Positions 41,324 through 50,031 of a DNA stretch of 64,000 nucleotides are shown here, piece by piece. Source of the stretch: Leptofilum sp965223285 (GTDB taxonomy: Bacteria; Chloroflexota; Anaerolineae; Promineifilales; Promineifilaceae); assembly GCF_965223285.1 (NCBI RefSeq), contig NZ_OZ244997.1, positions 5,022,001-5,086,000 of the forward strand, in the 5' to 3' direction. The position numbers were made by a program, and so were the translations under genes. Each line of letters starts with the position of its first letter. The first letter of the stretch is position 1. The notes under the pieces are model-generated. The model saw only the letters and a list, made by a program, of their open reading frames with translations. It had not been told where the DNA came from and did not search any database.

Positions 41324-41953
41324 CTACGGCCGTAGCAACGCTGCATACACATCATCCAGCCAGCGGTTTTGTGGCTGAACAATGAGTGTGGGTTTGGGCT
41401 GTAAATTGACCCAAAAAGGGGCAAAGGTGTGGCTGCGGTCGCTGGGCAGCGTCCAGTGGTAGGGAGTCTCTTTGTGGCAATGCAGGTGGGCGTAATGACG
41501 GGTTTTGCGCCAGCTTAGTCGCTCGCTGGGCAGCCAGCCGTCGATGTAGAGCGTGATTTGGGTGGGGTTAGGGAGTTGATCGTATTCAGTGTAGGTGGTG
41601 TGGTGAAAATGAGCAGCCTGTTCCCCGACTTCAAACGTCATCCCTCGGCTAAACAAAGGCGCAAACGGCAGCGAGCTTTTGTCTGGCTGGCTAAAAATGT
41701 AGCTGTCCTGATTTAGAATCGCTTCCCCGGCGGCCAGCTCGTTTTCGATTTTTCCCAAATAGCGGTGGATGGTGAGTTGGGTGAGTCCGGTTTCTTCTGT
41801 TGCTTCGCGCAGAACGGCCGTTTGCCAATCTTCCCCCGCATCCACCGTGCCTGCTGGGATTTGTACCCCCGCTTGAGGATGCTGAAACAGCAGCAGTTGT
41901 CGCCCTTCGGGCTGCTCACGGGTGATGAAAGCGGTGACTTTGTGGATGGTCAT
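41324..41953 (-). CDS. Nudix hydrolase
   Basis: The 209-residue protein has a clear Nudix box, GTVDAGEDWQTAVLREATEE followed by TGL (G-x5-E-x7-R-E-x2-E-E-x-G), near residues 35-58. It also has EKNELAAG-like flanks and a C-terminal extension with aromatic residues. The substrate (nucleoside diphosphate derivative, dinucleotide or sugar nucleotide) cannot be told. It lies 17 bp after the YihY-type gene in the same direction. Confidence 0.88.
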   Translation of the reverse strand: MTIHKVTAFITREQPEGRQLLLFQHPQAGVQIPAGTVDAGEDWQTAVLREATEETGLTQLTIHRYLGKIENELAAGEAILNQDSYIFSQPDKSSLPFAPLFSRGMTFEVGEQAAHFHHTTYTEYDQLPNPTQITLYIDGWLPSERLSWRKTRHYAHLHCHKETPYHWTLPSDRSHTFAPFWVNLQPKPTLIVQPQNRWLDDVYAALLRP

Positions 41954-41970
41954 GGTGGGAATGTATGTTG

Positions 41971-43068
41971 TTAGTTTCTTTTGTCACGGCGTAGGCTGCC
42001 CAAAAAAGCAAAAAGCAACCCAGCAGCCAACCCCAGCAACCCTGCTGCCACCGAATGTCGCCAGCGTGGAACGGTTCCTTCGACATTGCTCAGAGCGGCC
42101 GTTCCTTCATCAAATTCAGTCGGCGGCGGCGCTGTGATGATGCGGTAGCTTGGTGCCGTGTCTGGATCAAATAAATGGTCGTTGAAATCATTGCGCCAAA
42201 CGGCATTGCTCGCCAGCTTCAGGCGAGAGCCATGCTTGTTGGCATACACTTGGGTAAACTCGGCCCCAAACAGGAAAATCTGAGCCGAGTAATAGACCCA
42301 CAGCAAAATCAACGCAAATGAACCCGCCGCACCATAGGTAGACGTGGCCGATCCCCGTGCCAGGTACAGCCCAATGAGATAACGACCCAGCATAAAAAGC
42401 ACGGTTGTCACTGCCGCACCCAAAGACACATCCTGCCACGTTAGCTGGGCATCGGGCAAAAATTTAAACAGCAGCGCAAAAAGCACTGTCAGAATAACCA
42501 GAGAGGCAAGAAAGTTGAGCTGCGGCAATATCGAACCGATGCCCGGCAGCCACACCGCCAGACTGTCGCCAACGGCCGTAATCATCGTACTAATAATCAA
42601 CGACAACAGCAGTAAGCCACCGACCAACAGCACCATCAAAAAAGTTAGGGCGCGATTCTTAATGAAATCAAGCACTCCGCTCGAAGGAGCGAGTTGAATC
42701 CCCCAGATCATATTCAAGGTGCGCTGAAGCTGATTAAACAGGTTAGAAGCACCAAAAAGCAGCAATCCAGTGCTGATAATGGTGGCGATGGTACTGGCCC
42801 CGGAATTGTTGGCATTGTGAATGAGGTTTTCGATGACAACGGCCGTATCCTGCCCCACCGCATCCCCAATGCTGGCCACAATTTGCCCCTCAATAGCCGC
42901 CTCACGGAAGACAATGCTGGCTACCGCCACCGCAATAACCAGCAAAGGCGCGAGCGCAAAAATGGTGTAATAGGCAATGGCCGCCGCCAAAAGCGATGCA
43001 TTATCCTGTGACCACCGTTGGCCACTTTCCTTCAACAGCTCAAAAAGCCCCACAAAAAACTGTTTCAT
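41971..43068 (-). CDS. YihY/BrkB-family membrane protein
   Basis: The 365-residue protein has the six-helix YihY/virulence factor BrkB pattern: ASLLAAAIAYYTIFALAPLLVIAVAVAS, then FNQLQRTLNMIWGI, LSLIISTMITAVGDSL, ALLFKFLPDAQLTWQDVSLGAAVTTVLFMLGRYLIGLYLARG and YGAAGSFALILLWVYYSAQIFLFGAEFTQVYA. The C-terminus carries a further hydrophobic helix after a linker. Function in the family is not well defined (transport or cell-envelope role). I chose ATG 43068; the upstream in-frame extension would run into the tRNA. Confidence 0.88.
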   Translation of the reverse strand: MKQFFVGLFELLKESGQRWSQDNASLLAAAIAYYTIFALAPLLVIAVAVASIVFREAAIEGQIVASIGDAVGQDTAVVIENLIHNANNSGASTIATIISTGLLLFGASNLFNQLQRTLNMIWGIQLAPSSGVLDFIKNRALTFLMVLLVGGLLLLSLIISTMITAVGDSLAVWLPGIGSILPQLNFLASLVILTVLFALLFKFLPDAQLTWQDVSLGAAVTTVLFMLGRYLIGLYLARGSATSTYGAAGSFALILLWVYYSAQIFLFGAEFTQVYANKHGSRLKLASNAVWRNDFNDHLFDPDTAPSYRIITAPPPTEFDEGTAALSNVEGTVPRWRHSVAAGLLGLAAGLLFAFLGSLRRDKRN

Positions 43069-43109
43069 GCCTCGAATCTTATTGGCATTGCGCCCTGGAC
43101 GCAACTTGT

Positions 43110-43137
43110 TTGGCAATGACTTTTCCAGTGGTATAAT
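43110..43137 (+). promoter_or_regulatory. Sigma-70-type promoter for tRNA-Leu
   Basis: TTGGCA (43110-43115) and TATAAT (43132-43137) are 16 bases apart, and the mature tRNA starts 13 bases after the -10 box. This is the best promoter in the window. Confidence 0.8.
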
Positions 43138-43149
43138 TGCGACCTTGCT

Positions 43150-43231
43150 GGGGATGTGGCGGAATTGGCAGACGCGCATGACTTAGAATCATGTGCCGCA
43201 AGGCGTGTGGGTTCAAGTCCCTCCATCCCCA
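43150..43231 (+). tRNA. tRNA-Leu (anticodon TAG)
   Basis: Acceptor stem GGGGATG/CATCCCC and discriminator A. The anticodon stem is CATGA/TCATG with loop CTTAGAA, which gives TAG (reads CUN leucine codons). The variable arm (TGCCGCAAGGCG) is of the long class-II type and the T-loop is GTTCAAGTC. Length 82 nt. CCA is not encoded. Confidence 0.95.
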
Positions 43232-43248
43232 CTATTTTTAAAGACCAA

Positions 43249-43283
43249 GAGCGTTGCTCCTCAGGCAACGCTCCTTTCTTTTT
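43249..43283 (+). terminator. Rho-independent terminator after tRNA-Leu
   Basis: GAGCGTTGC pairs perfectly with GCAACGCTC around a seven-base loop, followed by CTTTCTTTTTC. It lies 17 bp after the tRNA. Confidence 0.85.
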
Positions 43284-43408
43284 CTGACTGGGTAAACAAT
43301 TGATTTTCACCCCGCAGACCGAACAGGTATTCTCTAAAATAGTGCAATCATCGAGCTGGGCAAAAACCTGGCGGGGTCTGTGAGTCCAACATTTATGAGA
43401 GGTAACTC

Positions 43409-44992
43409 GTGACGTTAAACATTCAAACCGAACAAGATGAACAGCGACAGCTTTTGATGACCATAGAGGTCCCGGAAGATCGTGTCGAAAAACAGATGCG
43501 GCAAACTGCCCGCAAGCTGGCCAAAGAGGTCAACATTCCTGGCTTCCGCCGGGGCAAAGTGCCTTATCAGGTGCTCCTCAAGCGGTTGGGCCGTGAAGCT
43601 CTGCGCACCGAAGCCGTCGAAGATATGCTCCAATCTGTCTTTACAGAAGCATTGGATGAGGTTGACCCCGACATCTACGCCCCAGCAAACTTTGATGATA
43701 TGGAAATGGAGCCGCTGGTGCTGAAGTTCACCATTCCGCTTACGCCAGAGGTCACGCTGGGCAATTACCGTGAGCTGCGTAAAGAAATAGAGCCTGTTGA
43801 AATTACCGAGGAAGCGATAGATGAAGCTCTGGAGCGCATTCAAGCCCAGCATCAGGAATTGGAAGACGCAGATCGTCCCGTTGAGCCAGGCGACATGGTG
43901 ACATTAAGTGGCAAAGGGGAGCTGCTGCCAAATGAAGACGAGGAAGCAGCAGAGGCTGATGAAGAAACTGAAGCTGACGAGGCAGAAACGGCCGAATCCG
44001 AAGAAGCTAGCGAACACCCCGAAGATAACATCATTTTCAACACCGAAAGTGTCGATTTGGTCATGGACGGCAAGCAGATTTTCTGGGGTGGTGACTTTGT
44101 CAACAACATTATCGGCATGGCGGCAGGTGACGAAAAAACGTTCAACATTACCTTCCCTGAAGATTTTGACGAGGAAGAACTGGCCGGGCGCGAAGCAACC
44201 TTTAACATTAACGTGCTTAACGTGCAGAGTCGCAATTTGCCCCCGTTGGATGATGAACTGGCCAAGCTGGAAGGCACCTTTGAGACGCTAGATGAGCTGC
44301 GCGACTCCATCCGTACGGAGTTGCAAAACAACGCCGAAGGCGAAGCGAAAAATGAACTTATTGAAGGCATGATTGACGACATGCTGGAAGATGCCGAGCT
44401 AATTTACCCACCTGCGGCCGTTGAAACTGAAATTGATGGCATGGTGAATAACTTCAAAAACCAGGTGACGCGGGCTGGCTGGAGCTGGGAAGATTTCTTG
44501 CAGCTGCAAAACACGCAGGAAGATGATTTGCGTGAAAATTTCCGTGAAGGTGCTGAAGAGCAGTTAAAACGGCAGCTTGTCTTGCGCCAATTCATCTTCG
44601 ATGAGAAGCTGCGCGTTAACGATGACGATATTGAAGCTGCCATTGACGAGCGCGTGAGCCAATTTAGCGACAATGAGGCTCTGCTTGAGGGCATGAAAGA
44701 TTATTACAAGAGCGGCCCCGGCTTTGATATGCTCAGTAGCGAAGTGCTGATGGATAAAACGTATGAGCGCATTGAGGCGGTTCTTTCTGGCAATGCCCCC
44801 GATTTAGCTGAGTTGGAAGCTGAAGAAGCGGCCGAAGTAGAAGATGAAGATGAGAGTGATGAAGCAGAAGAAACGGCCGAATCTGAAGAAGTGACAACGG
44901 ATGCCGAAGAAGCTGCCGAAGAGAACGATGCCGAAGAAACCGGTGCAGAAGTAGAAGAAGAAGTAGAAGAATTGGAAGAAGCAGAAGAATAA
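43409..44992 (+). CDS. tig: Trigger factor with acidic insert and acidic tail
   Basis: The 527-residue ribosome-associated chaperone and prolyl isomerase starts at GTG 43409 (RBS GAGAGGTAACT). The N-domain has the ribosome-contact motif GFRRGKVPYQVL (family GFRxGKxP). The FKBP domain is interrupted at about residue 170-205 by a Glu/Asp-rich insert (EDEEAAEADEETEADEAETA). The C-domain is present (ELIEGMIDDMLEDAELIYPP, DDIEAAID). A Glu/Asp-rich tail of about 60 residues ends the protein. The tail and insert exceed the usual family length of 430-450. It is followed by clpP, as in many bacteria (tig-clpP-clpX). Confidence 0.93.
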   Translation: MTLNIQTEQDEQRQLLMTIEVPEDRVEKQMRQTARKLAKEVNIPGFRRGKVPYQVLLKRLGREALRTEAVEDMLQSVFTEALDEVDPDIYAPANFDDMEMEPLVLKFTIPLTPEVTLGNYRELRKEIEPVEITEEAIDEALERIQAQHQELEDADRPVEPGDMVTLSGKGELLPNEDEEAAEADEETEADEAETAESEEASEHPEDNIIFNTESVDLVMDGKQIFWGGDFVNNIIGMAAGDEKTFNITFPEDFDEEELAGREATFNINVLNVQSRNLPPLDDELAKLEGTFETLDELRDSIRTELQNNAEGEAKNELIEGMIDDMLEDAELIYPPAAVETEIDGMVNNFKNQVTRAGWSWEDFLQLQNTQEDDLRENFREGAEEQLKRQLVLRQFIFDEKLRVNDDDIEAAIDERVSQFSDNEALLEGMKDYYKSGPGFDMLSSEVLMDKTYERIEAVLSGNAPDLAELEAEEAAEVEDEDESDEAEETAESEEVTTDAEEAAEENDAEETGAEVEEEVEELEEAEE

Positions 44993-45162
44993 CGTAAATC
45001 TAACGGTGGCGGGCTACACTTGCTCCCGCATTATTGTTGCGATAGTGGCGTTACTGTCTGAATGCTTCGTAAGGCTGGTTGCCAACAAGCGTTTTTGGCA
45101 TAAAAAGAAGGCAGAGCAAACGGAGTAACCACGGCTATCGACATTTAGGAGACGACTAACTC

Positions 45163-45774
45163 ATGATGAATTTGCCAACGTCGCTTGTCCCCATGGTGCT
45201 GGAATCAGATGGACGAGGTGAGCGTGCGTACGATATTTTTTCTTTGCTTCTAAAAAACCGGATCATCATGCTGGGCACGCCCATCAATGATCAGATTGCT
45301 AACCTGATTGTGGCCCAGCTTCTCTACCTGGCGCGTGAGGATTCTAGTAAGCCAATTAGCATGTACATTAACAGCCCTGGTGGGCAGGTGTATTCTGGTA
45401 TGGCCATTTACGACACCATGCAGCAGATTGAGTGCCCGGTTTCTACCGTGGCGGTTGGCTTTACGGCCAGCTTTGGCACCGTTTTGCTGACGGCAGGCAC
45501 CAAAGGGATGCGGTATGCGCTGCCCAACGCCACTATTCACATGCACCAGCCGCTGGGCGGGGCGCAGGGGCAGGCGTCTGACATTGAAATTCAGGCGCGG
45601 GAGATTTTGCGTTTGCGGACTTCTTTGAACAACATCTTGTCTAAGCACACTGGCCAATCTCTGGAACGTATCGAAGAGGATACCGACCGGGATATTTACA
45701 TGGGTGCTGAAGAAGCGATGGCGTATGGCCTGGTGGATGAGGTACTAACTGGCGCAGCGACTGGCACAGAGTAG
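45163..45774 (+). CDS. clpP: ATP-dependent Clp protease proteolytic subunit
   Basis: The 203-residue peptidase has catalytic Ser103 in GFTASFGTVLL, His128 in MHQPLGG, and Asp about 177 in RDIYMGAEEA. The YINSPGGQVYSGMAIYDTM block is diagnostic. The Ser loop reads TASFGT rather than the common AASMGA, a small variation. It lies downstream of tig with a 170-bp gap. No clpX follows in the window. It forms the barrel of the Clp protease. Confidence 0.95.
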   Translation: MMNLPTSLVPMVLESDGRGERAYDIFSLLLKNRIIMLGTPINDQIANLIVAQLLYLAREDSSKPISMYINSPGGQVYSGMAIYDTMQQIECPVSTVAVGFTASFGTVLLTAGTKGMRYALPNATIHMHQPLGGAQGQASDIEIQAREILRLRTSLNNILSKHTGQSLERIEEDTDRDIYMGAEEAMAYGLVDEVLTGAATGTE

Positions 45775-45798
45775 TTTGCTAGTCTAAACGACTTTTTG

Positions 45799-45836
45799 AA
45801 CGGCCGTTTTCCTTATGGAAGCGGCCGTTTTTCTTT
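45799..45836 (+). terminator. Terminator built from two ACGGCCGT-type palindromes
   Basis: AACGGCCGTTTTCC pairs with GGAAGCGGCCGTT around TTAT, followed by a T run (TTTTTCTTT). It lies 24 bp after clpP. Both arms contain the window's overrepresented palindrome (second arm GCGGCCGT). Confidence 0.8.
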
Positions 45837-46001
45837 GCCTGGACTACTATGTGACTTCGCCCCACACTTGCTATTGTTTTTGACACTCCTTATAATCCCT
45901 CTTGTAGATTAATGAAATCAGTTATGTAAAATTAGAGGCGGTATTTAGAAAGCGTTGTGCTAAATCTCTCCGCCAGCCCTTTCAGGTGGGTTGAGGACAC
46001 T

Positions 46002-47810
46002 ATGGTTAGTTCTCAGAACAAAAAAATGATGCGCATCATCTCGGTTTTGCTGAGTTTTGCCATCCTTATTATCGCATCACTTTCTTTTTACCAGCTTACG
46101 CAGGTAGCTAGCCCTATTCAGGCACAAACATTGCCCGTTCTCACCCTGAACAACAGCAACCTCAACGTTTCAGAAGGGGCAGGGACGGCCACACTAAGCG
46201 TCAATGTGAACAGTGCGCCCACCGAGGTGATTACTGTAAGCTACTCCACCTCCAACGGTACGGCCGTTGCTGTCTCTGATTACGTGGCAGCATCTGGAAC
46301 CATCACCTTTGGCGTCAACGATACTACCCCTAAGCAAATAAACATTACTATTGTAGACGATACGGCCGTTGAAGGAACCCAATCGTTTCTTCTGCAAATT
46401 TCCAATCCGGTCAGTGCCACGCTTGGCTCTCCTAGCGTTGCGTCCATCAACATTACCGACAATGATTCTGGGGCTACCCCGACCCCCCAGGTTTTTGCCG
46501 ATGCCCTAGAACCAAACAATAACTTTAACGAAGCCACAGAAACGGCCGCAGATGCCGCTGAACTGTGTGATCTAACCTTTTACCCGCCCGGGGACCAGGA
46601 TTACTTCCGCTGGTGGGGCAAAGCTGGCATCACCTACATCATTTACACATCTGATTTGGATGCCGGATTAGACACCGTGCTGGATGTGTACGACATTAAC
46701 CAATCGCTCATTGCCAGCAATGATGATATTGCCCCCGGCATTTTTGCCTCAGAAATTCAGTTTACCGCCAATTCAGATGGATATTACTACGCAAGGGTCA
46801 CCAACAAATCCCCTGTTGACCCGGTAAACAAGCTGTACTGTTTTGAAGTGGATTCCACAGTAGAACCAACCTCCACACCCCCCGCCGGCTTCCCGTCTGA
46901 TGTTGATGTTTGTGAGTTCAACAGCACCACCGAAACGGCTTGCCTCATTGTTTCTGGCGAAACCAAGATTGGCATGAACTTTGTGCCGTCGCTGGGCAGC
47001 ACCCGTGATACCGACATTTACAAGATGTGGATTAAGCCAGGCATTTTTTACACCTGCGAAACCATCATTCCAACTGGGTCGGCGGCGGATACCAACATGA
47101 TTTTTTGGGACAATAATGGGAATCCATTTAGCCCCTGGCTAGGCAACGACGACAAGGGCGGGCTGGATTTCGGCAGTGAATTGAGCTACTTCTCCACGTA
47201 CACAGGCTGGCTCTTCATCGTGGTTGGCCCCGTAAATGAACCACCTTTGGCTGAAGCGGCCCTGCACGAATACGACTTATCTTGCACAGCACAAGAATCA
47301 ACGCCGACAGCAACGCCATTCCCCACCAGTTCGGGTGGTGGGGGCACGGGAGGCACCTTTGCGACCTCCACGCCGCAGCCAACTGTCGCGTTGCCTACAC
47401 CGTTCCCCACACCAACGCCTATCGACTTTTCGCAATTCTTTACGCCAACGCCTGCGCCACCGCCAGTTGTGCAATTCCAACCATTGCCCACTTCCACGCC
47501 AGTTGGTGGTGGCAGCCAAACGGCTACCATCAATGTGACGCTTTATTACGATAGCAACAATAATTTCCTGCCGGAACTGACGGAAGGGATTGTAAATGCG
47601 GCCGTTGCGCTTTACGACAATGCCACGGGCGAACTGCTTTCTTTTGGCAATACCAATGAAACTGGGGTAGCACGATTTACGGCCGTAAACGCCACAGGCG
47701 CGGTTCGCGTGGTGGTTCCCTTCCTAAATTACAGTCAGGTCGTCGTTGGAGATAATGCCGAAATCTTGGTGCGCGTCGCGCCGCAGCCGCTGCCCATTGG
47801 CATTCCGTAA
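46002..47810 (+). CDS. Exported Calx-beta/PPC-domain surface protein
   Basis: The 602-residue protein begins with a signal or anchor helix (residues 8-38). A Calx-beta domain follows (NLNVSEGAGTATLSVNVNSA, TISYSTSNGTA, DDTAVEGTQSFLLQISNPV, ITDNDSG). Two PPC-like beta domains come next (ALEPNNNFNEATETAADAAEL, GDQDYFRWWGKAG; then DVCEFNSTTETACLIV). A Thr/Pro-rich linker leads to an SdrD-B-like Cna-type domain (LYYDSNNNFLPELTEGIVNAAVAL). It is probably a surface adhesin or sensor. I chose ATG 46002, with a GAGGAC ribosome-binding site. No enzymatic motif. Confidence 0.72.
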   Translation: MVSSQNKKMMRIISVLLSFAILIIASLSFYQLTQVASPIQAQTLPVLTLNNSNLNVSEGAGTATLSVNVNSAPTEVITVSYSTSNGTAVAVSDYVAASGTITFGVNDTTPKQINITIVDDTAVEGTQSFLLQISNPVSATLGSPSVASINITDNDSGATPTPQVFADALEPNNNFNEATETAADAAELCDLTFYPPGDQDYFRWWGKAGITYIIYTSDLDAGLDTVLDVYDINQSLIASNDDIAPGIFASEIQFTANSDGYYYARVTNKSPVDPVNKLYCFEVDSTVEPTSTPPAGFPSDVDVCEFNSTTETACLIVSGETKIGMNFVPSLGSTRDTDIYKMWIKPGIFYTCETIIPTGSAADTNMIFWDNNGNPFSPWLGNDDKGGLDFGSELSYFSTYTGWLFIVVGPVNEPPLAEAALHEYDLSCTAQESTPTATPFPTSSGGGGTGGTFATSTPQPTVALPTPFPTPTPIDFSQFFTPTPAPPPVVQFQPLPTSTPVGGGSQTATINVTLYYDSNNNFLPELTEGIVNAAVALYDNATGELLSFGNTNETGVARFTAVNATGAVRVVVPFLNYSQVVVGDNAEILVRVAPQPLPIGIP

Positions 47811-47836
47811 TCCTGCCAGAAAAAACAGCAAATTGG

Positions 47837-47949
47837 GTGAAAACGGGAAAGTAGTTTGAATTAAGAAAACAAGGATTCTCCCGTTTTTCCGAGTAAATCA
47901 CTATTTTGCAGATCATCTTACATCAAATTTCTTTTTGTGATTTACATGA
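47837..47949. repeat. 113-bp dispersed repeat, copy A
   Basis: It reads GTGAAAACGGGAAAGTAGTT, then TGAATTAAG, ATTCTCCCGTTTTTCC, GAGTAAATCACTATTTTGCA, and ends TTTCTTTTTGTGATTTACATG. Internally GGGAAA-type and GTGATTTA/TAAATCAC segments pair. A near-identical full copy lies at 58862-58974 and a left-end copy at 57774-57806. Confidence 0.8.
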
Positions 47950-47972
47950 AAGCACAAAAATAAGGTTTTTCT

Positions 47973-49367
47973 ATGTCGATTGAGCCACAAGAAAATGGGC
48001 AAACAGCAAACAGCAGCCGTTCTCTACGAGAAACATTCTCGAATCCAGCGGTGCTGATCGCCAGCGGCATTGCCCTTGTTGCTTTGCTGGCAGTGGTGGT
48101 TTTATCGGTTATTTTGCTGCAAGGGTCAGATGACGGGGACGACACGGCCGTTTCTGGCACGCCAACTCCGTTTTCCAACAATAATGACGACAGTTTGCTG
48201 GCTGGTGACTCTCTGGTGATAGGCATGAGCGACTCCGCCACTATCTCGGTGACGGTGGATGTGCCCATTACGCTGAGCTTGCCGGGGCAGCGGTTTGATG
48301 TGCAGACGCAAATTATCGGTGCAGATGGCACCTGGACGCCCACGTTGGATGCAGATGAGGCTGGTACGGCCGTTTGGGTGTACGGTACCATCGTCAACTA
48401 TGTGGTTGGCTTGCCAGACACCGAGGCAAATCGCGCCATGCTAGAGGGGCTGGCTCCTGGAGATGAGATGATGCTGGCCACGCGGGGCGGCACGCGGTTT
48501 ACTTTCTCTTTTAACGAACGCACTTCCGTTCCTGTAACCAATCGAGATATTTTTGCCCAAAACACCCCCGGCATCTCGCTGGTGTTGTTGGGTTCAGAAG
48601 GCACCGAGCGGCTCGTAGTAAACGGCCGTTACGTCATCGCCGAAACTGATAGCCTCAATGGTAATGTGGTGAGCCTGGGCGAAACAGCCCAGCTCGAAAA
48701 CGTTCAGCTTACCGTCAACAGCACTACCTACATTGCCGATCGACCAGAAATTCCGCCGGGGTTTGCCTTGTTTGTGGTGGATTATCAAATTCAAAATGTG
48801 GGTCTGACTGCTCTAGACAGCAGCAGATTGCAGCTTAGCTTGGCAGATAATTTGGGCAATCAATACGTGGTCAGCCCCATCGCCACCCAGCTTGGCAATT
48901 TTCCCACGCTGTCGGGCTTTTTGAATGCCAATCAGATCACCCAGGCCAGCGCGGGCTACCAAATCCCCCTCGGTTTGGAAAGCGATACGCTGAGTTGGAT
49001 TGTGACCAACAACAGCTCTGGGGCGCAGGTATATGTCACCCTGCCATTTACCGGTGGTTCGGCCGCTGCCGCTGGCTCCGCCATCTCGCTGGCGCGGGTG
49101 GATGTCTCGACGGACTTGACGAGCCTTATTTTGGGTGGTCAGGTAACAAACTTGGGCACCCAGCCCATTGTCATTTCAGAATCCGATGTGGCATTGCAAA
49201 CAGATGATGGCTCTATCTATTTGTTACTTTCTACGAATCCACCCTTCCCGTGGACCGTGCCCCCCGGCCAAACGTTACAATATTTTCTCACCTACCAACG
49301 CCCCCCAACGGATACGGCCGTTTTTCGTGTGCTTAATCAGGGCTTCCAACTAACCAATTTGCGTTAA
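47973..49367 (+). CDS. Exported protein with a degenerate sortase-like domain
   Basis: The 464-residue protein has an N-terminal membrane helix at residues 25-48 (VLIASGIALVALLAVVVLSVILL). A sortase-like fold follows at about 95-225: WVYGTIVNYVVGL, the L-x-PGD type turn (EGLAPGDEMMLATRGGTRFTF), and ISLVLLGSEGTERLVVNGRYV. The position of the catalytic Cys (normally TLxTC) reads LLGS, so Cys is lost, though the downstream R (ERLVV) is kept. The C-terminal half is beta-rich (VNLSTTYIADRP, PGFALFVVDYQIQNVG, DUF4352-like). Catalysis is unlikely. Function may be structural or regulatory. Confidence 0.68.
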   Translation: MSIEPQENGQTANSSRSLRETFSNPAVLIASGIALVALLAVVVLSVILLQGSDDGDDTAVSGTPTPFSNNNDDSLLAGDSLVIGMSDSATISVTVDVPITLSLPGQRFDVQTQIIGADGTWTPTLDADEAGTAVWVYGTIVNYVVGLPDTEANRAMLEGLAPGDEMMLATRGGTRFTFSFNERTSVPVTNRDIFAQNTPGISLVLLGSEGTERLVVNGRYVIAETDSLNGNVVSLGETAQLENVQLTVNSTTYIADRPEIPPGFALFVVDYQIQNVGLTALDSSRLQLSLADNLGNQYVVSPIATQLGNFPTLSGFLNANQITQASAGYQIPLGLESDTLSWIVTNNSSGAQVYVTLPFTGGSAAAAGSAISLARVDVSTDLTSLILGGQVTNLGTQPIVISESDVALQTDDGSIYLLLSTNPPFPWTVPPGQTLQYFLTYQRPPTDTAVFRVLNQGFQLTNLR

Positions 49368-49386
49368 GTAGCCTGAAAACTGCAAT

Positions 49387-50031
49387 TTATTTTGCCAGGC
49401 CATGCTTTTGAGCCAGCAGTGCCGCCTCTACCCGGCTGCGTACCTGCAGCTTTTGCAGCACATTGGTCATGTAGTGCTTAATCGTCTTCTCGGCTAAATG
49501 GAGTCTATCGCCAATTTCCCGATTGGTAAGCCCCTCAGCTACTAAATTCAGAATATCCCGTTCTCTGTCTGTGAGCGTGGTAAGCGGATCATCATCCTGT
49601 CTGTTGGCGGTAAGCTCAAACAAAATGCCGCCAGCTAGTGCCGGAGAAATGTAAATATCGCCGCCAGCAACCACGCGCACGGCGTTGGCCAGCTCACGAG
49701 CCGTAACGCCCTTCAAAACATACCCTCTGGCACCCGCTTTCAGGGCAGCCAATAACGTATCTTGATCTTCAGAGACGGTGAGCATCATGATGCGAACGAC
49801 CGGCCACGCAGTCGCAACTTTGCTAGCTGTGGCAATCCCGCCGTTGCCTGGCATCGTTACATCCAGCAACAACAGGTCAGGCAGCAGTTCACCCACCAGC
49901 GAGAACGCCTCTTCGCCAGAACCTGCCTGGCCAACCACAGTGAAGCCAGGTTCACCAGAGAGTGATTGTGCCACGCCTTCTCGGAACAGTGGGTGATCAT
50001 CTGCAATCAAAATTCTTATGGAATCAGACAT
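49387..50031 (-). CDS. NarL/LuxR-family response regulator
   Basis: The 214-residue protein has a receiver domain (ILIADDHPLFREGV, phospho-acceptor Asp in DLLLLDVTMPGNGG, Thr/Ser switch MLTVSED, Lys in VLKGV) and an HTH domain LTDREREILNLVAEGLTNRE followed by IGDRLHLAEKTIKHYMTNVL. Both halves are intact. I chose ATG 50031 (MSDSIRILIAD); it overlaps the kinase gene by 8 bases. It is the output partner of the adjacent kinase and binds DNA. Target genes are unknown. Confidence 0.93.
   Translation of the reverse strand: MSDSIRILIADDHPLFREGVAQSLSGEPGFTVVGQAGSGEEAFSLVGELLPDLLLLDVTMPGNGGIATASKVATAWPVVRIMMLTVSEDQDTLLAALKAGARGYVLKGVTARELANAVRVVAGGDIYISPALAGGILFELTANRQDDDPLTTLTDRERDILNLVAEGLTNREIGDRLHLAEKTIKHYMTNVLQKLQVRSRVEAALLAQKHGLAK

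Noticed and set aside
47186..47533. A 115-codon minus-strand frame
   Set aside because: It mirrors the Thr/Pro-rich linker of the Calx-beta protein and has no independent support.
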